A DNA stretch of 64,000 bases from Cephalotus follicularis (lineage: Eukaryota > Streptophyta > Magnoliopsida > Oxalidales > Cephalotaceae), in the NCBI GenBank assembly GCA_001972305.1, contig BDDD01002358.1, positions 1 through 64,000 of the forward strand, in the 5' to 3' direction. The notes beneath the pieces were generated by a model. That model saw only the letters and a list, made by a program, of their open reading frames with translations, did no database searches and was not told the origin of the DNA. The position numbers and the translations under genes are program-made. Of the stretch, positions 33,453-44,780 are shown one piece after another; positions within the stretch are counted from its first letter, which is position 1, and the number at the start of each line of letters is the position of its first letter.

Positions 33453-34095
33453 CTAGAAATTTATGGAAGTACCTGACCCCGAGGCATCTCCAGCTATGGA
33501 CTTAAGGAACTCACTACAATTTTTCTTCCAATGCCCTCGCTCCCCACAGTAGAAGCATGCATTCTCCTTTTTAAGCTCTTTGATCCTTTTCATGATGGCA
33601 ACCCCATGCACTCCAAGTGCTTTACCCTTTTCCCCTTTCCTTCTCTTTAAGGCCTCACCTTTGGAACATGATCCCTCGGATCTACCCCCCTCAGAGGTTG
33701 TCCTACAAGAAGATGGAAGGGCGAGCGTGGCTAACTTTTTCCTATCAAGGACAAAATCTGCCTCCTTAGAGCCAAACAACTCCCCGAGCTATTTAAGAAT
33801 GGCCCTTAAGGTTATAAAGTGCTCATGCTGTCATTGCAACGATGGCATCATGCTATCGAGGGCTAAGCAACGAACTCGCTTGTTTTCAAACCACCAATAG
33901 ACTGCGTTGATCTCGTTATCAACTGATGGGTAGGCATTAAGGGTTAGTGGGTATTCAGTCATCACATGAGCTACTCTCATGATTGTGTGTAATAAACGCA
34001 AATAGCATTGCCATTCAATCAAATTTTGACCATGAAGCTCATTTTTAAATAAAATACGCATTAGAGCGGTGCTGATTGCCATTGAGTATTTATTG
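33453..34095 (-). pseudogene. Copia-1 gag
   Basis: On the minus strand, a copia gag segment (RILFKNELHGQNLIEWQCYLRL; WWFENKRVRCLALDSMMPSLQ, 34060-33835) is followed by a single zinc knuckle CFYCGERGHWKKNC (near 33565-33520). This is the normal copia gag layout: UBN2-type capsid region then CCHC. It is cut by the Athila-type insertion, with protease on the far side. Disrupted. Confidence 0.85.
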
Positions 34096-36202
34096 CATAT
34101 GTTCTAGCAACCTTTAGAGGAAGCATAGAGAGAATTATTAGCAGATCATTCCAATTTATGTTATTACCATAACTCTTGGTCTTTAGTAATTATGGCTCCT
34201 CCCATTATTCTAATCGTATCCAACACCTCTACGTGAGATTTGGGAAGTCCCGCTTCCTAGTGGGGATTAGAATCTATCCAGCATACCATGGTCCCGACTG
34301 TCGCCGTGCAAACCATAATACCTGAATAGGTAGACATAAATGTCAATTTACATTAGGGTCCCACCCTTGAAAATGTAAGATCCGATACAACATTCGATCT
34401 CCCAGCCCTTATGGTCCCAACTATCACTGTGCAAACCATAAGCTCCCGGTATAAGTCCAAACCCGTAATCCTCAAATAAATTAACTTGTTTTGAAGCACC
34501 CATAAGTGTCCGTGTCCTGATGACAAAACAAAGTCATTTGCTGCCAGTGTTCCACACACTGAAATTTAATAATAATTCTCATACGAGGGACCTCAACTGT
34601 CACTATGACATCCCCAATATATCCACACCATTCAACGAAGTTCGTGGAAGGCCAACGACAAGACACCCTTGTGCCCCACTGCTTATGGACTTATTATAGT
34701 GCTTGGAGGTATTTTGGTCTCATCAAATTTTAATTATTTTACCAAAGCCGTTTTAAGATAAATTTTATCTTCAAATCCCATTTGAGATGGCTTAGCATGC
34801 TTGGGCGTGTTTGAAAAAATTAATAAATTCATTCATCTTATGCATTATAAAAAATGGCCTAACTTGGGACTCTAACTATTTAGTGATCACATGAGCCAAA
34901 CGTGACCACTCGGTGTCGCAGGTGAAATTATTTAACAATTACTTTATTACAGCATTCACACCATGCATGAATGGTCTTCACTTGGTCTCGTAACATTCTT
35001 GATCCTCTCTTCAAGCTTCATTGTATCCCTTTTTAAAAATTACAACCTTAGTATTTAAAAGAATAAGAATACAATTTTTAGGGAGAAAATAAATTATACT
35101 CTAAGAAATAATGGATAAGAAAAAAATAATGGCATACGCAGGTAACCTTATTACAAACCAGCTGAACACCATGGTCATAAAGAAAATTAAATAACATCCA
35201 CAAAAGAAACCAAAAAATTAGGTCTAGTCCGAAACCTAGCACCATGCACAAGAAATTCAAAAAAATATATTCACTATATATTTAATGAATAAACATGTGA
35301 CAATTTAATATTTAATGGCTTGTCGATTTACTTATCAGCCAAAATAAAATGCAACTCCCACCAGATAAAATAAAATCTAGTAATCCATTTTATAGTTCCC
35401 AACTATATTTATTTTTATGGTCCCACTAATGGATTTCATTGAGTGAATAAATAATAATGTAATTAAATATTAGTAAACTACTATTATTATTCCTCTTGAA
35501 TAAATTGCATCATACAAATGAACTATGTGCATAAGTGAATTAAATCTCTATCTGAAACACCCTAGTATGTGCCTCTCCAGTCCATACAAAATTCCTGCCA
35601 GTCTCTGCATGAAAACTGCGAAGAAACTGCTTGAAAAGCTTACAGGAAGCTTGTAGGAAACCTGCCAGAAACTTGCGTGAATTGGGCTGGAAACTGTCAG
35701 TAAGAGTGCAGAAACTGCCAGAATCTTAGCAGGAACTGCCAAAAACTGTCAAAAAATTATTGTACTCAGACTATCACTAACAAGTCCAATTATCTGCTAG
35801 ATTTAACTTCTAGATAGTCTACACTAACCAGAGCAGAAAATCTTTGCAGAAAAAATGCACATTGCCAGTTTTTCCAGCAAAAATTACTGACACTTTAAAC
35901 ACCCGTTTAATGACTTTTTAAAGTTCCGTTTGTGATCCTAAATCATACATACGGATGTTAGAATTCCCCTTGCACCATCAACACCCAATGTATTAATCTT
36001 CGGATCAATAAACAATCCATATAATCAGTCAACTACACTAGTTCACCCAATTGGCAAAATCAACTAAACTGAGTAACATTCCAATTGACCTAAAAAATTA
36101 CCAATTGCACTCTAAGGTTCGAGTCACAAATTTCAGCCAACACAAAGGAACATCAAGCAAGTCACTAGAAATCAAATTGAAGTGCAATTGAAGCTAATTA
36201 GG
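34096..36202 (-). other. Copia-1 5' leader, noncoding
   Basis: About 2.1 kb lies between the primer site and gag on the minus strand, with no protein signature. It shares blocks with the inside of the coding-less element at 47135-50177 (for example CAACGAAGTTCGTGGAAGGCC near 34634 against CAACGAAAATTGTGGAAGGCC near 48113; CAACTCCCACC near 35352 against CAAACTCCCACTG near 48790). It contains the AAACTGCCAG cluster at 35565-35755. Confidence 0.75.
35565..35755. repeat. AAACTGCCAG cluster in Copia-1 leader
   Basis: About eleven irregular copies of CTGCCAGAAAC-like words lie here (TTCCTGCCAG, AAACTGCCAG, GGAACTGCC, AAACTGTC), with AAGCTT twice. In the homologous leader of the element at 47135-50177 the same place holds a GTCGAC cluster instead. 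Confidence 0.75.
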
Positions 36203-36215
36203 GGCTCTAATACCA
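36203..36215 (-). promoter_or_regulatory. Primer binding site of Copia-1
   Basis: On the minus strand TGGTATTAGAGCC follows the LTR end by two bases. It resembles TGGTATCAGAGC, the site complementary to the 3' end of initiator methionine tRNA used by many plant LTR elements. Confidence 0.85.
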
Positions 36216-36217
36216 CT

Positions 36218-38909
36218 TGTTAGAAACCAAGCTCTATGCAGAAAAGGTCCAATCATGGACTTAGGGTATGGGGGTTAATTTTAAAAAATTTAACCCAAAA
36301 GTCCCCAAGCAATGGGACGTACTAGAATACAAAGTCCATAATTGTGCCAATAGGCCAATGATCACTAATTTAGCTTTCAATTGAACCATTCTAACTTATC
36401 ATCCAAGCATGAATGAGCACGTGTTGGAGATAGGGTTTCACTAACCCTAGCTTTGGCCATACAAAGTAATACACTAGGGTTTGCACACCAAAACCATAAT
36501 CCATATCATCAAAACCGTGGGCATCAAGCCTAATCCCTCAGGGTTAGCTAGGGTTCCCACATTGAACCCTAACGGTTTAGCTAGGGTTACAAACCCTAGC
36601 TTGAACATGAAGCTAACACAACCAAAAAGAAGAAGGAAGGATGTTTAGAGCACTTACCAAAAGTCTTCTACTTTTTCCTTGATGTGCTCCCTCTACACTT
36701 TAAATCCAAGCGTCCATCTTCATAAAAAATGCTCCAATATTCATGGCAAGCAACATTTGTGAAGGGATGAAGGCTTAGTGTTTAGTTCCTAGACTAATAA
36801 TCATCAAATGTAAAGATAGAGAGCATGATGCAAACTATCTCCACCTATAATGATTATGGAGGGTGGGTGAGAGGAGGTTGATTTGTTCTCTACTCTTCAA
36901 GATCATGAGGCTCTAGAAATGTGCTCCGATGGAAGACTAAGATAAAGAAGAGAAGAATGAGAGAGCAGAAGAATGAGAGAAGGAAGTGTGCAAAGTGAAG
37001 TCTTCCAGTCAATGAAGATATATCTTACAAAGTCTTGAATAAGACATGACTTAAACTTATCCTATCTCTCATTACCTTCCCCACATAAACCCGTTGCCAC
37101 CTATTTCCACAATGGTCAACAAAGGTGGCTATGGACTAATTTTTGGGTCATATATCGATTGGCCAAAATTTGGCATTCCTTAAGCCCAAATTTTGGACCA
37201 CCTCTACTCTCTGACCTCTGCCCCTGAGGTCTACATACGAGCTGTGAGGTCTTATTTTGATCTCTAAGCTCTGAGCTCTACCTTCGAGGTCTGTATTTGA
37301 GCTCTGACCTCTGCCTTTGAGGTCTAACTCTGAGCTCAGAGGTCTAACTTTCAGCTCTGACCTCTGCCTCCGAGGTCTGCATTCGAGCTCTAACCTCTGC
37401 CTCCGAGGTCTGCATTCGAGCTCTGACCTCTGCCTCTGAGGCCTTACTTCAAACTCCAAGGTCTGACTTTGAGCTCTGAGGTCTGACTTTGAGCTCGGAC
37501 CTCTGCCTCCAAGGTCTACATCTGAGCTGCGAGGTCTGACTTAGAATAATCCATAAACACTTAAGCTCTCTCAAGAAATAAATACCCAATGTATTCATAT
37601 GTTAGACAAACAACCTTTTGCATGGAAAATTCTATTGTGGTGATGGTTGAACTCACTTCTAAAGAAGTGATATATGTTCAGCAAATAAGATGTTCACTAG
37701 CAAAGTAACATCTCACAGATACTAACCTCTCACTAAATGACATGTGTCCCATACACGTCAACCTGTTCCAAAATCAGGTGAGACCCGAAATCTCGGTTGG
37801 ATTCCGGTACAATGATAAATTTCCCAGAATATCCCAGAAATCTGGTACGACCATCCTAATAGTCCCAGAATATCAAAATATCCCCAGTATGATTCCAAAT
37901 CATCCCCCAGATTTGTGAACCAAAGTTTCACGTCTATCAGTCATTAGCTAGTTAACCAGTGCTTTAAGCCTGTCATCGGTTTATATGTCATGTATCCCTC
38001 GTCATATGTGGCTCCGACCACGGTCTAGGGTTTGGATGAATGTCAATCTTAGATATATCCATGATAACTATAAATCTATGGACGCACAGAGACTATTGGC
38101 AGACATTCCAGCAAACCCCGTTTCCAGTCTGCATATGCCTGGCCAGGTCTTAAGTCTTTAACCGTCACATATTTTATAGAGTAAATCACCCTCATTATGG
38201 GTGTGACGATCCCATATTGCGAACTCACCCATACAACTCAATGTAGCTCCCACATGGCCCAAAAACTACCCGTTTGTCAGCTCATGGCTAGAGCTAGGGA
38301 GGGCAGAAATCAAAGCCAAATGGTTTCTACATGATGCATGCCAGCCGCTCAGGTCTACAGAAATAATGTAGCTCACATATGGCCTACTGGTCACCATTAA
38401 CTATACAGTACCGAGACTATAGGAATCCTATCAACAAAGAATATGACTATCCAAATAGGTTTCCTATGGTGGGTCAGTTCAGTGAACATACATCACAGCA
38501 TGTACCCAACATCAGCTTTAGGGTAAACCCAAATGGTAATGAGAGGATCCATCCTTCACATGACCAGGGAGAAAGCATAACAAGGAAAGTCTTTACTGTT
38601 CTTCAATTTCCCTATGAAAATGAACCTACAACTTGGAACATTCTGTCATAAGGGAGTAAGGATGTCATTTTCATAACCTCCTAGGCACGAGTTCCAACCC
38701 CTCGAACGATAGGGCGCTATATTTGTATTCAGTTAATATGGTTATCAACTGATCCATAGTGACGGTTTGGGATAATACATATAGCTAGTGCCATTGTTAC
38801 AGGAATATGCACATTAAAACATAACTTGAACTGAGAATGTAGATTTAATAGTGTAACATATATACATGCAGCCAGCCCTCGTGGCTTGCAGGGATACCCT
38901 GATCTAAAA
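36218..38909 (-). repeat. Copia-1 5' LTR
   Basis: It is 2692 bp, next to the TATAG duplication at 38910. Blocks shared with the 3' LTR run throughout (AAAAGGTCCAATCATGGACTTAGGG; ACCCTAGC; GAACTCACTTCTAAAGAAGTG). It gives the uninterrupted version of the site into which the solo LTR 22317-25207 inserted (near 38640). Confidence 0.9.
37195..37555. repeat. GAGGTCTG / GAGCTCTGACCTCTGCC cluster, Copia-1 5' LTR
   Basis: This is the counterpart of 20882-21215. Units such as CGAGGTCTGCATTCGAGCTC and TGACCTCTGCCTC repeat, with the block order changed relative to the 3' LTR. On the minus strand it lies upstream of a TATA-like GATATATC near 37015-37030. Confidence 0.85.
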
Positions 38910-40452
38910 TATAGATGGATGGATATACGTTACATGGATGAGTTAGGACTATTGTCATGACTGATTATGAATTTAAATGGAAATCAGAGAGAGAATGGAA
39001 AGTTATAGGTTTATAGGCATATTCTCTTTTCTCTCTCGATAATGGGCTACATGCATGGATATTGGGGTTTTAAAGTTGTTTGAAGATGTAGTCGACCATT
39101 GGGGCTTCCAGCTTCCTTTGGATTGAGTTTTAAACGATTTAAATGGATTTAAACTGGTTTTGAATCAATTTTTGAACTATTGACGAACTATCTGCTGCTG
39201 TCAAACCGTCGACACTATGACTAAAAGCGTCGACGCTTTGCGGGTGATCAGTCGATGCTTTCGTGTAATCTTTCGATGTTTTTGGATGCGATCCTAAGAT
39301 GTTGACGCATTGCCCAAAATCGAAGATGCTTCACCTAGCATATAACTGTTGACGCCTCGTGCAATGGTCGATGCTTAAGGTGTAACACCATAACCGTCAA
39401 CGCCTTGCACGAAACCGGCGACTCTTTGCCCTGGACGCTAACTGTCGACGCTTTAGTGAAGTAGTTGGTGCTTAGCATCCTATTTTCAACTGAAATATAA
39501 TGTTTTCAACCCTTTTCAACCCCAAATGCTTTTATTTTCAAATGGGTCTCATATGAAGTCTCCCTAAGGCCGTGTAACCTATGTGAACCATTCTTTAAAC
39601 TAAATGATCTTCAAAAACCAATTTTCAAATAGATTTTAAAGAAGTTTTTAATAAATTGTTAGGTTAGTTCAATTGGAATGTTGGACGCAAATATCCTAGT
39701 TGGAATTTCTCTCCATTGTTTTAATAACTCCGATAGGGACAAAGAAATGATTATGGAAAATGGTTTTGGAAATGGTTTTGACGGATGGATCCTATGTGAT
39801 ACTTTATGGTCAGGTCCCTATCATTTAAATGGTTATATGGCCATGGATTATTGGCTAGATATGGTTATGATTGATGGTTGCTATTGTTTGAGAACTGATG
39901 AGATAACCCGTTCATAATCTTCATTTATGTCATGAAGGTTAGGGTGTTAGACCACATCATATGGAGGGTTATGAGACCCCACTTTAGGTGTGGACATACG
40001 GGGATCACAACATTGTGGGAGGACCAATGAGAATATTGTATCGTGGGATGGGACCATTGTGGACAAGCCTTATCATATCGTCTGGGACCATTGAGGACCA
40101 TCCTTATCGTACGAATGATGTGGTCAGTGTTATCTTGAACACACTTGGCTACGACCCCGAAAAGGTAGGTAGTCGGTGGTAGTACTATCTCGGGCCGGAG
40201 GAGCAGAATAGTACTCAGACCTTATGAATTGTTTCTACCCATAGATTGTTCTGGATTGAATTATGGAGTGTCTATAGACCTAGGGACTTTTATGTGATTA
40301 GGATTGTCAAGTATACCACCGCTTATGGACGACTGATATACTAACGTTGTCCAAAATTGGCATTCATGTATTTCACATGCCATGCATATAACTGTATACA
40401 CCTGTTCACTTCATTGCATATAGTATTGCCTACATAGCCATGGTTGGCTAAC
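38910..40452 (+). repeat. Element 1 LTR, middle segment
   Basis: The LTR resumes after Copia-1, starting with the second TATAG copy. The stretch 38915-39120 matches 63770-64000 of the Element 4 LTR (AATGGAAATCAGAGAGAGAA; TTCTCTCTCGATAATGG against CTCTCTTGATTATGG). The stretch near 39970-40452 matches 56258-56745. It holds a GTCGAC motif cluster (39205-39475). It is interrupted at 40452 by Element 3, with target duplication CTAAC at 40448-40452. Confidence 0.85.
39205..39475. repeat. GTCGAC motif cluster, Element 1 LTR
   Basis: Roughly ten degenerate copies of GCGTCGACGCTT (for example AAGCGTCGACGCTTTG near 39225, CTGTCGACGCTTTAG near 39440) lie in 270 bases. Variants such as GTTGACGC, GTCGATGC and GTCAACGC are those expected from CpG decay. 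The cluster lies downstream of the LTR TATA box. Confidence 0.8.
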
Positions 40453-40611
40453 TGTAATGCCCGGGATTTTTGTTTATGTAATGTTGTAATTTCCATTCAT
40501 AAATTGACACAATCTAATGAGAAATGGGGAATTACCCTTTTGATAATTTTGTTTTTGGTGCAAGCAATGTTAAAAGGTTGCTTTGAAATTAAAACTTGGG
40601 AAATTGGGCTA

Positions 40612-40775
40612 AAGCGTCGACGTCATAAGCCTAAGCGTCGATGCCTTGGCAGCCAAAATACGCATTTGACGTAAAACGCTTAAACGTCGACACAATGGAT
40701 AAGTGTCAACGCCAATCGAGCAAATTCCATAAGCGATGACGCTTAAATATAAGCGTCGACACTCTGTGTCGAGTA
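40612..40775. repeat. GTCGAC motif cluster, Element 3 LTR (outer)
   Basis: Around seven copies lie here (AAGCGTCGACGTCATAAGC, AAGCGTCGATGCC, AAACGTCGACAC, AAGCGATGACGCTTAA, AAGCGTCGACACT), 160-320 bases from the LTR start and upstream of the TATA-like box near 41038. Confidence 0.8.
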
Positions 40776-41554
40776 TCAGACACCTTTAAACAAACAGGAA
40801 ACGTGTCGCATGGAGGTGGAAAAATGCCACTCTTCAGGCGCCTTCACATGCAGTTTATGACGTGTTAAACATGCCTTGTGATGCCTTGACTTGACAGGAC
40901 TGAAATGAACTCAAGAAAGGAAGCATGTGAGGGTGCATGCAAGAGTGAAATATGAGAGATGACACCTGGTGCACCATGCAACTAGGTGTGAGGGAAATGG
41001 AGTATGTGGATGCATGTAGAGGGAGACAAAACGCTATCTACATAAAAATCTTTCCTCTTCATCCCTGCTACGAATTCCTGGAGAAAGAAAAGAAAAACAA
41101 ATCCTGAGAATAAGAGAGAAACTGAGTGGAACAAAGGAATCAGAGAAAATAGAGAGAGAAAGGAGAGGACACTTTCCACCATTGTTGAGCTTGGGGGATT
41201 GGATAGAATTTGCTGGCTTGAACTGGGAGCAACCAAACCGAACCTAGGAGCTGAAGTTACTGGATTTTTAGAGTTAAAGGGGTGGACATTCAGTTTCTAA
41301 CTTTAAACCAGAGGTAGGGGATTATATATATACTACTTTGAGTTCAACGATAATGTTTTGTTCATAAGTGGAATGCATGATTTGCATGCTTGTCTTGAGT
41401 TGATTTGATTCCTGGTTTGACATTAGGACATGCTTGATATGTAAACTGCTGATGCATGTTGTTTCTTGGATACATATCAAAATGGATTGCATGTTTGTTG
41501 GGGTTGAATCTTACTAGTCATGTTAAACAAAAGAGACGAAGTTCTAGGATCGAA

Positions 41555-42198
41555 ACCGTCGACGCTCACGAAGTAAGCGTCGATGCTTCGGGCTGTAAAA
41601 CATGGAATTGGTACTGAATATGCGTTAGACGTCGACACTAAGGTAAAGCGTTGATGCCATGATTCTTTCATGTGGGTATGGACGTGTTGCACGTTGACAC
41701 TTAAGGTTCCTACCTTAAAGCATCGACGCCTGGAGTAAAGCGTAGGCTCCAAGGTTCCACACCTTGAGCGTCAATGCATATGGGTTAAACATCGATGCCT
41801 AATGGCTACTGGAAAGTGCTGAAGCTAAGTGTTGAGCGTTGACGCTTAGAGGACATAAGCATCGACCCCTTGGGGTTAAACGTTAATGCTTTAGGTTGTA
41901 AAACATGGAATTGTTACTGAATGTGTGTTAGACATCGACGCTAAGGTAAAGCGTCGAAGCCATGATTCTTTCGTGTGGATATAGACGTGTTGCACATTGA
42001 CGCTTAAGGTTCCTACCTTAAAGCATCGACGCTGGAGTAAAGCGCTGGCACCAAGGTTCCATACCTTGAGCGTCGATGCGTATGGGTTGAACATCGACGC
42101 CTAATGGCTACTAGAAAGTGCTGATGCTAAGTGTTGAGCATCGACGCTTAGAGAACATAAGCGTTGATGCCTTGAGGTTAAACGTCGACACTTTGACA
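41555..42198. repeat. GTCGAC motif cluster, Element 3 LTR (inner), with 303-bp duplication
   Basis: More than twenty degenerate GCGTCGACGCTT motifs lie in 640 bases. Two long units repeat in tandem: TGTAAAACATGGAATTG opens at 41594 and again at 41897, a period of 303. The whole block (GTTAGACRTCGACRCTAAGG ... TGTGGGTATGGACGTGTTGC ... CCTAATGGCTACT) is present twice. The 3' LTR shows the same block at 54250-54518. Confidence 0.9.
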
Positions 42199-43507
42199 CA
42201 CTATTTTGAGTATTTTTGCATAAATGACTTACGAAAATCCCGAATTGAGCCTAGATACTTTTGAGCATATGTTTGCATTGCATCTTGAACTGTTACTTGA
42301 ACTGATTATTGAAATGTGGTTGATTTCTAAATGTGTTTTAGAAACACTTGCATGATTTTGAATAAATCATTATTTGTGCGAAAATGTATATTGACTAAAT
42401 GTATATTTTCGAATAATTGGGGAAGTATTTCCAATGTTTGTAAACTATTTAAAATTTCTATACAGAGAAAATGTATATTTTACTAAATGAATATCTTTGA
42501 ATAACTGGGGAACTATTTCCAACGCTTGTGAACTATTTCTGAGATTTTTCTATATAAAGAAATGTATTATTTCAAGTGTTTAGAATTTTTCTGAACGACT
42601 AGGAAAAAAGGATCGTAATATATATTGGACATATATATTTGACCAAGTAATTACTATTTATGAATTGCTTGACTTGTACTGTGATTGTTACTGTTGCCAT
42701 ACTAGCTGCGTCATGGAGTTGCCATGGTTGGCCAGTGGCAGGTTGTCCCTAGGAGCCAGGAGTTGGCTGGGGAACTCACTGTGATTGCTTAGCCACCGTG
42801 CTAAGTAACATGTACTGTTGACATACTTCGAGCCGTCCAGAGCTGAGGCTAAGGTCTGAGTGTGCGACCTTGGGGCCAGAAGTTGGAGACGATCTCGTAC
42901 GTACTGCTTGTATTTCCTGGTCCTGGCAGGGTTGCACCTGTACTGTGAATATACATATAAATATCTATATGTATATACTGTTATCTATACTGTACAGCAT
43001 CATTGTGCATACATTCATGACATACATTATTATTGACCCCGAACTGTATATATATAACCTAGTCGAGTGAGGACAAAGGCTAACCCCTTATAATTTCATA
43101 TTGATGCTGCGAGATACATATAGACATGCTGGGGGAAGATCTATGTTGTAATAAATGACGCAAGTGTATTGTTAAGCTGTTACTGTAAAACAATGGGATA
43201 ATGTTTTATGTTCATGGAACAATGTTTATCGTACTGGAAGGTTTTTGTATTTGCTGGTTTATGTAATGTTGGATAATATGTTTTAATCGCGCTCCATTTT
43301 GGGGGCAGTTAACTTGGATCACTATACTGGATTAAGTATTTAGTAACACGTAGTATGGGATGCATGTTACGTTACTATTCGGCTTATATCAACTGCTTCC
43401 ACTACAAGTTTAAAGTTTTAAATTTTTCCGTATTTTGCATAAGCTAAATATGTTTATGTTGATTAACACCATTATTTATGTCTTTGTGAAAACGGGGTGT
43501 GACAGAG

Positions 43508-43519
43508 TGGTATTAGAGC
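43508..43519 (+). promoter_or_regulatory. Primer binding site of Element 3
   Basis: TGGTATTAGAGC lies three bases after the LTR end. It resembles the initiator-methionine-tRNA-type site TGGTATCAGAGC. Confidence 0.85.
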
Positions 43520-43666
43520 ATATTCCATATATGCTTAGCTGAGATACTATCCTTGGCAATTAAATGATTAAATTAGGAACTTGTCTAGGCTAATAGTTTC
43601 CTTGGCAATTAGCGAAATGTTTCCTTGGGATTATTACTAATGACATCTTTCCATATAGGAACAAAA

Positions 43667-44780
43667 ATGGACAGAAGAAGGACACATGCTAGAGCTAGAG
43701 CTCTTGAGGCAAATGCCCCCGAGGAGGTGAATATTCCACAAGGGGTGAGTGTTCCCCAAGATGAGAGGGATCCGATGGCCAGTATTGCGGATTACTTTCA
43801 GCAGTAGATGGCCATTAATGCGGCCAATACGGAGGAGATGCGCCGCTATGATGCCTAAGCACAACCTCGACACGGGGCTCTTGATCATTGCCCACGTGAG
43901 GATGGGAATTCATTTGGAAGAAATCTGGAAAGGTTTATGAGACAGAATCCACCCAGTTTCAGAGGTGAGTTGGATGCTACCATTGCTGAGACATGGCTAC
44001 AGGATTTGGAGAAAATCTTTGAAGTGATGGACTGTACGGACGATCAAAAGCTGAAGTTTGTTGTATATCGTCTATGGGGAGAGGTCACTCACTGGTAAGA
44101 GATGGTCAAGGTGAAGTGGGAGTTACCTAGACTTGATAATACATGGGAGAGGTTCCAAAGGGAGTTCCTTGATACATATGTGCCCCAGATTGAGCAAGAA
44201 CGGAGGGAGACAGAGCTTCTGGAACTACGTTAAGGAGAAATGACTGTGGCTGAATACACAGCTAGATTCATGGAGCTGGCTAGACACTCGGCCTATCTAG
44301 TGGCAGATGATGAGAAGAAAATCTGGAGGTTCTTGAGGGGTTTGCGACCAAATCTTATATCACAGATTAGAGCAATGGAGCTGGGAACTTTTACACAGGT
44401 CGCTCAAAAAGTGAGGCTGATGGAAAACATATCTATTGAAGACCATGCGGAGAGGGCTCGTACATAGAAGAATAAACAAAGTCCTACACAATCTAGGCCA
44501 GCATCGTCAAAATGGCAAGGCAGTGGTACTCCGACGAAATCATCGAAGAACAGATCAAAGCAAACTGCTTCTTAGGGTTCTCCCAGCCAAGAGAGTAATG
44601 CTGAATCCGGAGCTTGTTTTCATTGTGGCCGGGTTGGGGCCACCAACAAAAAGATTTTTGGAGGATGAACGATTTGTGTTTAAGGTGTGGGGCATCTGGT
44701 CATTCCGTGAAAGATTGCCCAAAAGTCAGGCAAAGGCACCTACTGGGTCTGGGAGTAGTAGTGGTACGACAGCTGGGCCG
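43667..44780 (+). pseudogene. Element 3 gag
   Basis: It opens MDRRRTHARARALEANAPEE (ATG 43667). The Retrotrans_gag core includes ETWLQDLEKIFEVMDCTDDQKLKF (near 43988-44060), WERFQREFLDTYVP (near 44150) and MTVAEYTARFMELARHSAYL (44240-44300). Two CCHC-like knuckles lie at 44608-44735 (the second is CLRCGASGHSVKDC). It shares the core order with Elements 2 and 4 but not the N-terminus. Several breaks are present. Confidence 0.87.

Larger units (their letters stand above)
19888..38909 (-). mobile_element. Copia-1: Ty1/copia element, Angela/TAR-like, complete layout, minus strand
   Basis: Exact target duplication TATAG lies at 19883-19887 and 38910-38914. On the minus strand the order is 5' LTR 38909-36218, primer site 36215-36203, a leader of about 2 kb, gag, [Athila-type insertion], protease, integrase, RT, RNase H, polypurine tract, 3' LTR 25470-19888 (with a solo LTR inside). 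The protease-integrase-RT order is that of Ty1/copia. Without its insertion the 3' LTR is about 2.69 kb, equal to the 5' LTR. LTRs differ at very roughly one base in ten over the first 240 aligned, so it is old. Coding parts carry many breaks. The lineage is inferred from the RNase H and LTR style. Confidence 0.9.
40453..43504 (+). repeat. Element 3 5' LTR, 3.05 kb
   Basis: It runs from TGTAATGCCCGGGATTTTTG to GAAAACGGGGTGTGACA, followed by the primer site. It carries two GTCGAC clusters (40612-40775, 41555-42198), the second containing a 303-bp tandem duplication. A TATA-like CTACATAAAAATC lies near 41038, followed by a pyrimidine-rich start-like stretch. Confidence 0.9.
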
